Shown: positions 9,689 through 17,391, numbered from the stretch's first letter. The stretch: 64,000 bases of DNA from an uncultured Bacteroidota bacterium (GCA_903906365.1 CAIVKC010000030.1:21670-85669), one strand, 5' to 3'. The notes: a model not told the origin generated them from the letters alone. Program-made: numbers and translations.

Positions 9689-9722
9689 AGTCAGCACAGG
9701 CCAATGCGGGCCCATGCTGACT
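9689..9722. terminator. Bidirectional intrinsic terminator between convergent genes
   Basis: AGTCAGCA (9689-9696) pairs with TGCTGACT (9715-9722). An inner GGCC/GGCC stem (9699-9702 with 9709-9712) is separated from it by a CA/CA mismatch. The reverse strand continues into TTTATTTTC, the forward strand into GTTTC. It lies between the stop of the second TlpA-like gene and the stop of the convergent small secreted peptide. Confidence 0.75.
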
Positions 9723-9729
9723 GTTTCAA

Positions 9730-9990
9730 TCAGGGTTTGAGAATTCTTGCAGTGGGAGCTCCCATTTGACCGGGAACAAGATTACCGTTGGCGCAGTAGA
9801 GAGTGCCTCCGTGACAACCATAATATTCTTCTGCCTGGGCGACCGTACCCTGGAAAGGGTTCTTTCCATTTTCTGACCAGTTGTAGAGGGGGTCGTTCAG
9901 GACAGGATGCGCTTTGGCATGGAAGGCGAAACTGCCTGCAATCCCGATGGTCAATGCGATTGCCATCAGGCTTCTTTTTACTGTTTTCAT
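9730..9990 (-). CDS. Small secreted cysteine-containing peptide (DUF6520-like)
   Basis: This 86-aa precursor has a strong signal peptide (basic MKTVKR, then a hydrophobic stretch, then AFHAKA, probable cleavage near residue 27). About 59 mature residues remain. The mature part is Gly/Asn/Tyr-rich and has exactly two cysteines, in YYGCHGGTLYCANG, which could form one disulfide. The layout (Ala-rich leader, SFAFxAKA, C-terminal CxGGxxxCA) resembles the small Bacteroidota family DUF6520; this assignment is from memory of the pattern. It lies 60 bp downstream of a MauE/DoxX-like gene on the same strand, so the two are probably co-expressed. The molecular function is unknown. Confidence 0.7.
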   Translation of the reverse strand: MKTVKRSLMAIALTIGIAGSFAFHAKAHPVLNDPLYNWSENGKNPFQGTVAQAEEYYGCHGGTLYCANGNLVPGQMGAPTARILKP

Positions 9991-10050
9991 CTTGTAAATG
10001 TTTAATGGTGAAAAAATAATACCGGTGTTTCCAAGGGTGACGGAGTTATT

Positions 10051-10515
10051 CTATTTAGCGCGCGAAATGAATGCGGGGTCTGTTGTTCGCTGTTTGCCCT
10101 TTCTATCCGGGTGTTGAGTACACAGACAAAACACTGAAATTGTCAGGAAGAAGGCATTGAAAAGCAGGTGGTTTTTCCAGGAAAGCCCTGAGATGATTCC
10201 ACCGCAGGTGCAGGGCAGATCAAACCCGGAAAGCAGCATCGCCGAAATATAGATTTCAAACAGGGATAGCAGGATGGCTGACAGGTACAAACCAGCCCGG
10301 CGGGTAGGGCCGATCAAAAGCAGGATAACCAGGACAATTTCCAAAACCGGCAATATCCAGCCCAACACCGGTGCCGCTGTTTTCATGACAGAAACGGGGG
10401 AGAGACTCATCTGGAAGACAAATTTTTCCTTCTCCAATAGTTTACTCACACCCGCATAGGAAAACAACAGTACCAGCAGGGAAACCAGGGTCTCATCAAC
10501 CAGGAGTTTTTTCAT
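10051..10515 (-). CDS. MauE/DoxX-family redox-associated membrane protein
   Basis: This is a 154-aa four-helix membrane protein. Hydrophobic segments are visible near residues 8-26, 48-67, 75-97 and 115-132. Family features are the first helix with YAGVSKLLEKEKF, the segment VLGWILPVLEIVLVILLL, and the extracytoplasmic motif LPCTCGG followed by GLSWKNHLLFN. MauE supports disulfide formation in methylamine dehydrogenase maturation, and related proteins sit beside periplasmic thioredoxins. Here the partner is the small two-cysteine peptide downstream, with the TlpA-like proteins on the opposite strand. The CxC motif is a plausible electron-transfer site; this is inference. Confidence 0.85.
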   Translation of the reverse strand: MKKLLVDETLVSLLVLLFSYAGVSKLLEKEKFVFQMSLSPVSVMKTAAPVLGWILPVLEIVLVILLLIGPTRRAGLYLSAILLSLFEIYISAMLLSGFDLPCTCGGIISGLSWKNHLLFNAFFLTISVFCLCTQHPDRKGKQRTTDPAFISRAK

Positions 10516-10600
10516 ATTGTAGAAATTTTAAAGCTTCAGCATTTACTATTCGGGGAAAAAGCACTGCTGCAAGATAGCCCGGGGGCAAGCCTGTTTGCTA

Positions 10601-11620
10601 TCAGATCGGATTTTCATCGGATTGCGATGGGCTGTTATCTTTGGAAGGATTACGGAGCTTGTCGGGACTCAGACCAAACTGCTTTTTAAAGGCGCGCTGG
10701 AAATTGCCGGTATGCTCATACCCGATTTCATCAGCTATTTCATCATAGGATTTATGGGTACTCAGCATGAGCTGCCTGGCCCTGTTCAGGGCATGGAAGT
10801 GTACGAAGCGTCCTAAAGACATACCTTCTGAGCGGCTGAAATGTTTTTTCAGCACGGAGACACTGACCAGAAATTGCCTGGCCAGTTTTGCGAGGGTCTG
10901 TCTTTTGATATGAGGTTCGGTCAATATGAATTCCCTTACCTGGCGGTGGAGATCAGCGTGATAATCCTGGCCAGCCAGCTTTAGTACATGATCCCGGTAC
11001 GCATCCCCATAGGCGCTGAACAGCTCCAGGATGCATTTCTGCAGTTCAAGCCGCAGGCTGCCTCCTGTCCGGGTGCAGGACTTTATGTTTTCAAGGATCG
11101 CAGCCACCGAATAATTTAGGCTCGCTGCATAAAATATGGCAGGCCTTTGATCTTTGTTTTGCCACCTGTTGGCAAATTCCCGAAAATCCGGATCGCCCTC
11201 AGAGAGTTCCTCGGGCAGCCCTCCGTCCAACTCAATATGCAGGGATTCGGAATAACCCGGTGTGCCTTCCATCCGGTGTTTCCCGGCCGGGATGTAGAGG
11301 AGCCCGTACCTGTTTTTTCCAAGTGGGATACTGGCCCTGTCCTCTGCTAAAATCCGGAATCCACCCTGTAAGGTAAACTGCAGCACCAACATGGGCTCAT
11401 CGGTATGGAGCCAGAAATCGGCAGTACCGGATAATTGGATCATCCAGCGGCCCATGGCTGTATTTTTAAAGCGGTAGGTCTGGGTAATCAGATAACCCTG
11501 ATTGAGTGGTGTATAATCGGCCGGCATCCACGATGAAATCAGGGATTGCAGCCCGGTGGGTACAGGATTTCGCCTGTTAGGAGGGGATGCCAGATGGGAG
11601 GTTGCAGGGGATACATTCAT
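10601..11620 (-). CDS. AraC-family transcriptional regulator
   Basis: This 339-aa regulator has an N-terminal ligand/sensor-type region (about 1-230) and a C-terminal AraC double helix-turn-helix (about 235-328). The DNA-binding part reads LAKLARQFLVSVSVLKKHFS for the first helix pair and the signature SYDEIADEIGYEHTGNFQRAFKKQFG for the second, ending in GLSPDKLR. The N-terminal part includes RFKNTAMGRWMIQLSG, and its ligand is unknown. It lies upstream of the MauE-like gene on the same strand (85 bp apart) and could be co-transcribed with it or regulate it. No operator was identified. Confidence 0.9.
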   Translation of the reverse strand: MNVSPATSHLASPPNRRNPVPTGLQSLISSWMPADYTPLNQGYLITQTYRFKNTAMGRWMIQLSGTADFWLHTDEPMLVLQFTLQGGFRILAEDRASIPLGKNRYGLLYIPAGKHRMEGTPGYSESLHIELDGGLPEELSEGDPDFREFANRWQNKDQRPAIFYAASLNYSVAAILENIKSCTRTGGSLRLELQKCILELFSAYGDAYRDHVLKLAGQDYHADLHRQVREFILTEPHIKRQTLAKLARQFLVSVSVLKKHFSRSEGMSLGRFVHFHALNRARQLMLSTHKSYDEIADEIGYEHTGNFQRAFKKQFGLSPDKLRNPSKDNSPSQSDENPI

Positions 11621-11813
11621 GTTGATGGGGCAGTTCCGTCTATTAAAACGGGATGCCCCCCTGAATGTCCCATGGGTTGAAAGCGCAATTATTAATCCTT
11701 AAGGGTTGATACCTACCATTTCCTCTATAAAATACTTGTCTGTCCTGCCCTCAGAGGATAACACCCTCATCCCCCATGGCAGAATGTATGGGGAATGTTC
11801 ACCAAGACATCCA

Positions 11814-12341
11814 TCATCGCAGGCCATTGACCTGCTGGGTGGCCCCGATGACCTGGTCTTCCTGCGGACTGATATCGACCATCGCATAGTGCTCGATGTG
11901 GTCAATGGTCATTTCATCAAGTATATTGACCGTGTTTCGGTAGCTCGCATCCCTGGTGGGTTTGAGTATGACAAAGAAGAATTTTGGATCCGTTCTTGCC
12001 TTTTTATTGAGCAGTATATCCCGGATCCCCTTAAAATCCGAGGCATGCAATTGTTGCAGGTCGTCGCCTTCATAGTAATAAATCTGGTTATTTCTGGCGG
12101 GCATCACGGTAATGACGCAGGACTTTTTCAGGTTCATTCTATCTTGGTCGGGAACATCCTTGGGCAGGTTCATTTTCATGGCCACCGGTTTAGACATGGT
12201 GGTGGTGAAAATAAAAAAGGTGATGAGTAAAAAACCCAGGTCTACCATTGGGGTAAGGTCCACACGGGTCGATAGTTTTTTGGATTTCTTCACCCCCGGA
12301 CCCTTTTTGTGTGATCCGCCGCCAACAGAGATTTCAGCCAT
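11814..12341 (-). CDS. ExbD/TolR-family biopolymer transport protein
   Basis: This 175-aa inner-membrane protein of the TonB-ExbB-ExbD energy-transducing type starts at the ATG at 12341, giving MAEISVGGGSHKKG. A longer in-frame extension to 12413 lacks an ATG and family similarity. After a basic cytoplasmic N-terminus (KSKKLSTRVDLTPMVDLGF) comes one transmembrane helix with the conserved Asp (MVDLGFLLITFFIFTTTM), then a periplasmic domain containing PKDVPDQDR, the start of the plug-like region. No ExbB or TonB gene is adjacent, so it is a stand-alone ExbD that must work with components encoded elsewhere. Confidence 0.9.
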   Translation of the reverse strand: MAEISVGGGSHKKGPGVKKSKKLSTRVDLTPMVDLGFLLITFFIFTTTMSKPVAMKMNLPKDVPDQDRMNLKKSCVITVMPARNNQIYYYEGDDLQQLHASDFKGIRDILLNKKARTDPKFFFVILKPTRDASYRNTVNILDEMTIDHIEHYAMVDISPQEDQVIGATQQVNGLR

Positions 12342-12597
12342 TATGGTAGATTTAAAAGTGAATAATAGACAGGATGCAGACCTTGATGTTGCCACCCTAT
12401 GTCTGGGCAGCAAGGACTGCCTGATAAGGAAGACTCAGCTAACCTGCCTTTCCACAACAAATTGAGAAAAATATTTATTCTATGGGGTACAGTGAGCCTG
12501 CTTATTTGCTCACCGTGGATGAGAAGACTTAAAAAAATAGCAGACCTTTGCGTCCTGCTGCCTAATAAGACGCACCAGGAATTATAACCTCTCATCC

Positions 12598-12864
12598 ATG
12601 AATCCATATATTACCAACGCTGCCGGTCTTTTTGCAGCCTGTTGCACTACGGTTTCCTTTCTCCCCCAGGCTGTTAAAACCATACGTACCCGGGATACTT
12701 CGGGCATCTCGCTTTCGATGTATTCTCTTTTCACCCTGGGCACCCTGTTCTGGCTGGTTTTTGGAGTGCTCAGCAGCAACCTGCCGGTTACCTTCGCCAA
12801 CGCGGTCACCCTGGTTTTTGCCGGAATCATACTTTTCTATAAGATCAAATACCGCCGGCGCTGA
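12598..12864 (+). CDS. SemiSWEET-type sugar transporter (PQ-loop, MtN3 family)
   Basis: This 88-aa protein has three predicted helices (about 6-26, 37-57 and 62-81), the size and topology of bacterial SemiSWEETs, which work as homodimers moving sugars down a gradient. The PQ motif is in SFLPQAVKTIRTRDTSGIS, and the second helix has LYSLFTLGT-like spacing ending in LFWLVFGVL. Asn-containing TM3 (FANAVTLVFAGIILF) matches the substrate-pocket asparagine of the family. It is a single gene with no obvious operon partner; ExbD diverges from it upstream. Confidence 0.88.
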   Translation: MNPYITNAAGLFAACCTTVSFLPQAVKTIRTRDTSGISLSMYSLFTLGTLFWLVFGVLSSNLPVTFANAVTLVFAGIILFYKIKYRRR

Positions 12865-13173
12865 ACCGATCCCCCGCAAACTAACAGGAAACAATAGGCC
12901 GACTTTGTTAATGATTTGCTATCGGAAAAAATCTCCCTAAAGTATAACGTCTATATTTATACGAAATATATTACCCGGTAAAGGGTTATCTATAAAAGAA
13001 AAGACATATAAATTTCATTCCCATTTTGTAACGTCTTTTTGTTTCCCCCAGCCCCCAACCCGGCTCCTCCTGCATTAAACCAGGCGATTGTTTTGCTGTC
13101 TTGATATGCCGTCCGGTGCTTTATTGCCGCCAGAAACTTATAAAAACCAATTCTTTATCTAAACAATTCAAAC
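12865..13173. other. AT-rich intergenic region upstream of a lipoprotein gene
   Basis: About 310 bp contain no supported gene. The stretch 12935-13030 is strongly AT-rich (for example TATTTATACGAAATATATTA) and probably holds the promoter of the collagen-like lipoprotein gene. No exact Bacteroidota -33/-7 pair was identified, and no terminator hairpin for the SemiSWEET gene was seen. Confidence 0.4.
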
Positions 13174-13719
13174 ATGAAGACCTTGAAACCATTGTATGTG
13201 CTTTTTTTTGCTGTGATGCTTTTAATCGCGGCCTGTTCAAAGACCGGCCCGGCCGGGGCGAGCGGTGCGCCGGGGCCGCAGGGCCCAGCAGGACCCGATA
13301 GTGTCCTGCATGCTGCCTGGATAACCTTGCAAATGAGTTTTGACAGCGTCCAGTCCTCCACGGGGGATTCTGTCTTTTCCCAGATCCTGCCTGCAGGATC
13401 GATTACCCAGCAGATTCTGGACAGCGGACTGGTTTTGACCTATCTGTCTTACGTGGATTCTACCGGTTCCACCCAGGTGGTCAATGCGGCCCCTTATTTT
13501 AACCCGGAATTATTCCAGGTGGGCTCCATCAGCCTGACCTCTTATATTGTCAACTGGAGCGGTGCCAGTTACCGCTATATCATCGTTCCCGGTTCGCTGT
13601 TTGTGAATAATTGCGTAACCATTGGTGGCAAGACCTATACGCGCCAGCAGCTCAGGACCATGGACTACCAGCATGCGGGTTCCCTGTTTTCCCTAATGGA
13701 AGTCAGGAGCAATAATTAA
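13174..13719 (+). CDS. Lipoprotein with short collagen-like Gly-X-Y segment
   Basis: This is a 181-aa predicted lipoprotein. The signal peptide MKTLKPLYVLFFAVMLLIAAC puts the lipidated Cys at residue 21. Directly after it, about residues 24-40 form five to six Gly-X-Y triplets (GPAGASGAPGPQGPAGP), a minimal collagen-like stalk. The remaining 140 residues form a Ser/Thr/Tyr-rich domain with no recognised family, possibly a beta-sandwich. Such proteins are typically exposed on the cell surface, where the Gly-rich part may act as a spacer. A strong terminator follows 55 bp downstream, so the gene is monocistronic. Confidence 0.75.
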   Translation: MKTLKPLYVLFFAVMLLIAACSKTGPAGASGAPGPQGPAGPDSVLHAAWITLQMSFDSVQSSTGDSVFSQILPAGSITQQILDSGLVLTYLSYVDSTGSTQVVNAAPYFNPELFQVGSISLTSYIVNWSGASYRYIIVPGSLFVNNCVTIGGKTYTRQQLRTMDYQHAGSLFSLMEVRSNN

Positions 13720-13773
13720 GTGCATGGGCCTGACTAAGGCGGACCCCAGGCCTTCTTGGCACTGGACGAAAAG

Positions 13774-13797
13774 ACCGGAACCTGTGTTCCGGTTTTT
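13774..13797 (+). terminator. Intrinsic terminator after the collagen-like lipoprotein gene
   Basis: A perfect 7-bp stem ACCGGAA (13774-13780) / TTCCGGT (13787-13793) with loop CCTGTG is followed by a T-run to 13797. Confidence 0.85.
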
Positions 13798-13846
13798 GCA
13801 TGCCCGTTTACAAATGGCTTATTTGGCCTATAAGTGCAGGGAAAGT

Positions 13847-14059
13847 CTAACGGGATTTGGTTTCTGCGGACCTGTCCTTATAGTAATTGGCCAGCAGTCT
13901 GATCACCGACAGGAAGGCTCCGAGCAGGGCCATGACAAGAATAATATTGAGTTTTTTAAAATGGTCTGAGGCATAGAAAAGCAACAGGACCCCTGCAAGG
14001 AAAGTCAGAATGAACCAAATGACTGCTTTTTTGGATGGGTGGAGAAACCAGTTGTCCAT
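13847..14059 (-). CDS. Small two-helix membrane protein, unknown function
   Basis: This 70-aa protein has two hydrophobic helices (about residues 11-29 and 36-57) and charged ends: MDNWFLHPSKKA at the N-terminus and NYYKDRSAETKSR at the C-terminus. The ATG at 14059 is the only start. No family is recognised. It runs antisense to a forward 81-codon frame that has no coding character, and the membrane-helix pattern favours this strand. Its 3' end faces the terminator of the lipoprotein gene. Confidence 0.6.
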   Translation of the reverse strand: MDNWFLHPSKKAVIWFILTFLAGVLLLFYASDHFKKLNIILVMALLGAFLSVIRLLANYYKDRSAETKSR

Positions 14060-14215
14060 GTATAAGTGAATTTAAGGGCCTGAATATAGGTCAATTTCTC
14101 CGCTTATGGGCCGTCGTTGGAAGGCCATCTGCGGTTTATCACAGAAGGGGTAACTTTGACAATAACTGCCAGCCTGGGGCTGGCCTATTGATGAAAACTA
14201 ACAAAAAGCCATACC

Positions 14216-14467
14216 ATGACCGAGGACTTTATCCTGGACATAAATTATAAAGGGGAAGACCGCGCCTACAAGGCCAACCTGATATTGCAAGGATATAGCC
14301 ACCGGTTCAGGGTGCTGGCCGAAGGACGGGAGATCTTTTTTGAACCGGATGAGCAAGGGGGGTACCGGGCAGTGCAGATGCCCGGACAGGATCCGAAGGA
14401 AATGGAAAAAATCGACCGTAACCTGCTCGCCCTGCTGGGTGAAAGGATCACCTCCATATTAGCCTGA
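14216..14467 (+). CDS. Small conserved-looking cytoplasmic protein, unknown function
   Basis: This 83-aa soluble protein begins MTEDFILDINYKGEDRAYKA and has a pattern of alternating strands (HRFRVLAEGREIFFEPDE) followed by a C-terminal helix (EKIDRNLLALLGERITSIL). It carries no signal peptide or membrane segment. Composition and codon use look genuine and no competing frame is better. The fold suggests a small beta-sheet plus helix, but no named family is recognised. Confidence 0.6.
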   Translation: MTEDFILDINYKGEDRAYKANLILQGYSHRFRVLAEGREIFFEPDEQGGYRAVQMPGQDPKEMEKIDRNLLALLGERITSILA

Positions 14468-14907
14468 AAGGGCTGTTTGGAAATAAATTTGGTTTTAGTG
14501 AGACACGCTAAAAAAATAAGGAAGGCACAACCCGACTGGATATGGATTTGGATTTTAATACTGGACTGGACGGTTCAGGATCTGGTTGCTTATGGTTTTG
14601 GGCTTCCCCGTGGAACGGGCCCCGGATTGTGCCTTCCGGTTTCTCAGGGTATGGATTTTCAAAGAACGGGGACGGATTAATTATTCAATCTGATTTTAGA
14701 GCCATTCGATTCGATGATTGCTTTCTGGTATCAAAGTAACGACCATAAAGATCCCTGTCAAATAGTAGATGCTCTCAAAAGGTTGTGGCGCCAATGAAGA
14801 TCGGATGTAGTTACAGGACCACAGCCATGGAGGCCAGCCTCTAAACACCGTTACACAATTACCATTACAGTTCTTCCCCAGGCCGGCTTGCCTCCTCCTG
14901 CCGCTGA
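14468..14907. other. Gene-poor stretch leading into decayed genes
   Basis: About 440 bp hold no supported gene. Two overlapping forward frames of 65-67 codons (14477-14739) have low-complexity, Trp/Gly-rich translations with no domain and were not accepted. The stretch borders two gene remnants and may itself be decayed coding sequence. Confidence 0.4.
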
Positions 14908-15227
14908 TACAACAACCCTTTTGGACAAGCGCCTAATGCCCTGTTTTTAACATATGAGAACAAACAGCTACGGCTGGGCCTCCTGTTTTGCAGCCTGCTT
15001 CCCCTGATTGGTCTGCTCAGCAATGAGGATTACAACAATCCCAATTGCCAGGGCCTGCTGGTATCCTGGCTGTTGGTGGCGGTATTCCTGTTTATGATTT
15101 GGCTGGTCAACCTTTATTTGGCAGGGTCCCTCCGGGCTTCCGGTCCATGGCGGCGGGCCTTGAATTACCTGCTTCCCAACCTGGCCGATGAACTGAGATT
15201 CGAAATTGGCAGCCAGGTGAAAATAAC
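14908..15227 (+). pseudogene. Remnant of a membrane protein, possibly a sensor kinase N-terminus
   Basis: Frame +1 is open from 14908 without a proper start. It encodes a two-helix membrane region (LGLLFCSLLPLIGLLSNEDY at about 14974, then LVSWLLVAVFLFMIWLVNLYL). The spacing and the 'FMIWLVNLYLAGSLR' ending recall the N-terminal membrane part of LytS-type sensor histidine kinases, but the similarity is weak. The frame runs into unrelated ABC-ATPase sequence near 15228 in another frame, so the region is a junction of gene fragments rather than an intact gene. Confidence 0.35.
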
Positions 15228-15443
15228 CTCGCCGGAGGCCAGCAGCAGCGGGAGGCCATTGCCCGTGCCATGATCATCGATCCGATTGTGATCATGGGGG
15301 ACGAACCCAAGGTAAACCCGAACACCAGCAATACCCGCATCGTATTTGACATATTCAGGCAGCTGACCCGGGAAAAGGGCCAAACCATCATAACGGTCAC
15401 CCATGATGACGATTTTGCGCGCAACTGCGACCGCGTCATCTAA
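15228..15443 (+). pseudogene. C-terminal fragment of an ABC transporter ATPase (LolD-like)
   Basis: Frame +3 reads LAGGQQQREAIARAMIIDP, the ABC signature with the following helix. Then come IVIMGDEPKVNPNTSNT (Walker B, degenerate at the D-loop where TGNLD is expected), LTREKGQTIITVTHDDDFA (H-loop His) and a stop at 15441-15443. The Walker A half and any start codon are absent. The ATPase is therefore truncated and non-functional, a remnant of a LolD/MacB-type exporter. The upstream sequence in another frame encodes an unrelated membrane segment, which indicates a deletion junction. Confidence 0.8.
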
Positions 15444-15679
15444 CTCAGTGACGAAGAGATGCTTCCTTCTAGGCATGGATCGGATACTGGGGTACCCGGG
15501 ATGTGCCCCCCCCGGCGCAAACCGCGGTTTGAACTGGGGGGCTGCCAGGTCTTGTCCATTCCCGGGAGAATATGCCTAACTTCAGGCCAGTCCGGTGCAC
15601 ATGGACCGGGCATCCCCTGGAAGGCTGGCAAAGACCCAAAGGGCCCTGATTCAACTAAACCATTCTTTCACCTGTTTTT

Positions 15680-16297
15680 ATGGAAGAAACCAACTTCAAC
15701 CCAGAAAAGGAAACAACCCGGCTGGAAGCTTTCAGTGACGGGGTATTTGCCGTTGCCATCACACTGCTTGCCCTGGAAATTGCCATTCCCCGGGGCGTAC
15801 CTGAAAACAACCAGGCCCTTCGGGAGGCGATTTTCTCCCAGTGGACCAGGTACCTGGCCTATTTTAACAGCTTTGCCACCGTTTTGCTCATGTGGATGGC
15901 CCACCACAGCATATTTAGGATCATTCGCCGCACGAGCGGCCGGCTTATGCTGGCCAACGGCTTATTGCTGCTGGTTATCGTGCTGGTGCCTTTCCCCACC
16001 AAAACGATGGGCGAGTTCATCAATACCCCGGCCAGAGATACGGCGGTCCAGTTTTATACCGGCTATTTTATTTTGGTCAGCATTACTTTTAACCTGTTGA
16101 TATGGGTGGTCTCTCGCAACCGGGATATCCTCTCTTTGGGGGTGACCCGGCAACAAACCAGGCGGCTGCAGCTGCTCCAGCTGCGGGGCCTTTTTTTCAA
16201 CGGGCTGATTTTTGCGGTGGCTTTTTTTAATGCCTGGGTGGCCCTGGCCATGAGTATTGCGACCTGGGTTTTTTGGGCCATTCTTATCCGCGATTGA
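15680..16297 (+). CDS. TMEM175-family (DUF1211) potassium channel-like membrane protein
   Basis: This 205-aa protein has six hydrophobic segments. The family signature is at the first helix: RLEAFSDGVFAVAITLLALE (consensus RxxxFSDGVFAIAITLL). It is followed by the second-helix region YFNSFATVLLMWMAHHSIFR, in which the His-His pair and Trp are typical. Bacterial TMEM175 proteins assemble as tetramers and conduct K+ through a filter formed by the first helix. The protein length is normal for bacterial members. It starts at the ATG at 15680. It stands alone between the decayed ABC fragment and the reverse-strand genes of the mobile-element remnant. Confidence 0.9.
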   Translation: MEETNFNPEKETTRLEAFSDGVFAVAITLLALEIAIPRGVPENNQALREAIFSQWTRYLAYFNSFATVLLMWMAHHSIFRIIRRTSGRLMLANGLLLLVIVLVPFPTKTMGEFINTPARDTAVQFYTGYFILVSITFNLLIWVVSRNRDILSLGVTRQQTRRLQLLQLRGLFFNGLIFAVAFFNAWVALAMSIATWVFWAILIRD

Positions 16298-16358
16298 TGA
16301 TTTCTTCGGGTCAACTTCTGATTGGTGATGGCAGCGGGTCTGCCATATCATGGCTGGC

Positions 16359-16793
16359 TTAGGGTTTGCGCTGGCTCATGTCCCTGAAACGCTTGAGGTC
16401 CGCCAGGTCGCTGGCAGAAAGGATCTCGTTGTTATCATATTTGGTCTTCAGGAAAAGGACCCGTTTGTGATGGGGAAATTTCTGGAGAATTTCGGTTATC
16501 CAGACACCGGTGTTTTCATCTTTTTCAAATAAGGGTTTGGCAGCGGGCTTCTCCGATTTATAACGGGTAGGCATTTTTTTGATGATCGCCTCAATGGTGG
16601 CAAGCTTACCGGGTGGAATATGGGGAATCTTGGAGGCTTTGCCATAAAGTCCCTGCAGCTGTTTTTTGCTTAAACTCCCCCTTTGCAGGTATTGCTTATA
16701 GAGGCTGATTACAAAAGAAGATACCGGGTAGGCCAGGATGCATTCTTCCAGAATTTCATTGATGATGTCAAGGCGTGGTTTGGAGGGTTGCAT
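16359..16793 (-). CDS. Conserved-looking helical protein, unknown function
   Basis: A 144-aa soluble protein starts at the ATG at 16793; a TTG seven codons upstream is less likely. It is rich in helices (RLDIINEILEECILAYPVSS, SLYKQYLQRGSLSKKQLQGLY) and basic in the middle. No family or catalytic motif is recognised. It lies 39 bp downstream of the zinc-ribbon protein gene on the same strand, so the two are probably co-transcribed. Together they adjoin the SSB/ArdC genes of the conjugative-element remnant, which suggests an accessory origin. Confidence 0.6.
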   Translation of the reverse strand: MQPSKPRLDIINEILEECILAYPVSSFVISLYKQYLQRGSLSKKQLQGLYGKASKIPHIPPGKLATIEAIIKKMPTRYKSEKPAAKPLFEKDENTGVWITEILQKFPHHKRVLFLKTKYDNNEILSASDLADLKRFRDMSQRKP

Positions 16794-16832
16794 AATTTCT
16801 GCCGTATCCCGCAAAAATAGGGAATGAGAACC

Positions 16833-17249
16833 TTAACCCGTGCGGGAATCATGGGCTCCCGGGGCTGGCCTCCCGGATTCCTTGAAAGCTTTGATAATCT
16901 GGTAACGACCGTTTTCCACCTCCCGGTAACCATAATCATAGCAAAAGGTAAATATATGCTGCTTTAGCCGGGTGGTTACATAATGGGTATGGTAGTAAAA
17001 CTCAAAACCGGCCTTAAGCAGCTGATCCCGCTCAATCAATGCATCGGGCCTCCCCTGCCCGAAAAGTCTGATCAGCACCCTCCTGTTCTTTTTCAACTGC
17101 AGGTCTATTTTTCGGATCTCCCCTAGTTCAGAAAGTTTTTCCTGGTTGTGAAACAGGTTCTTGCACCCTTCATCACAGAACTTCTTGTCCGGTCTCCCTC
17201 GGGTGATTTGCTTTCCGCACTGCCGGCAGATATGTGATGCCGTGGTCAT
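16833..17249 (-). CDS. Zinc-ribbon protein, unknown function
   Basis: This 138-aa protein has an N-terminal zinc ribbon (CRQCGKQ at residues 8-14, then KFCDEGCKN at 23-31, i.e. CxxC...CxxxC). It is followed by a basic helical body (KKNRRVLIRLF) and a C-terminal domain with YHTHYVTTRLKQHIFTFCYDYGYREV. The YCYEYGY-like segment is reminiscent of small DNA-associated Bacteroidota proteins, but no named family is recognised. It is divergent from ssb with a palindrome-containing interval between them. Its position suggests a role in the mobile element, for instance as a regulator; this is inference. Confidence 0.7.
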   Translation of the reverse strand: MTTASHICRQCGKQITRGRPDKKFCDEGCKNLFHNQEKLSELGEIRKIDLQLKKNRRVLIRLFGQGRPDALIERDQLLKAGFEFYYHTHYVTTRLKQHIFTFCYDYGYREVENGRYQIIKAFKESGRPAPGAHDSRTG

Positions 17250-17271
17250 ACCCTAAATTAAAAAAATATCC

Positions 17272-17293
17272 GTGTACACCCGTTTATAAAACG
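17272..17293. promoter_or_regulatory. Two palindromes in the divergent promoter region upstream of ssb
   Basis: GTGTACAC (17272-17279) and CGTTTATAAAACG (17281-17293) are palindromes one base apart in the AT-rich interval between the divergent zinc-ribbon and ssb genes. Such adjacent symmetric sites could be an operator shared by both promoters. No protein is assigned. Confidence 0.3.
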
Positions 17294-17391
17294 CTTTTAT
17301 ACATATATACACTTGTAAAAAACGAGACTGTCTTTTAGGCATTTTTATTTTCGTCATCCACCCAATGCCTAACCATTACAAAGAAACAGTC

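Noticed and set aside
13724..13969. Forward 81-codon frame after the collagen-like lipoprotein
   Set aside because: It spans the terminator of the lipoprotein gene and overlaps the better-supported two-helix membrane gene on the reverse strand.
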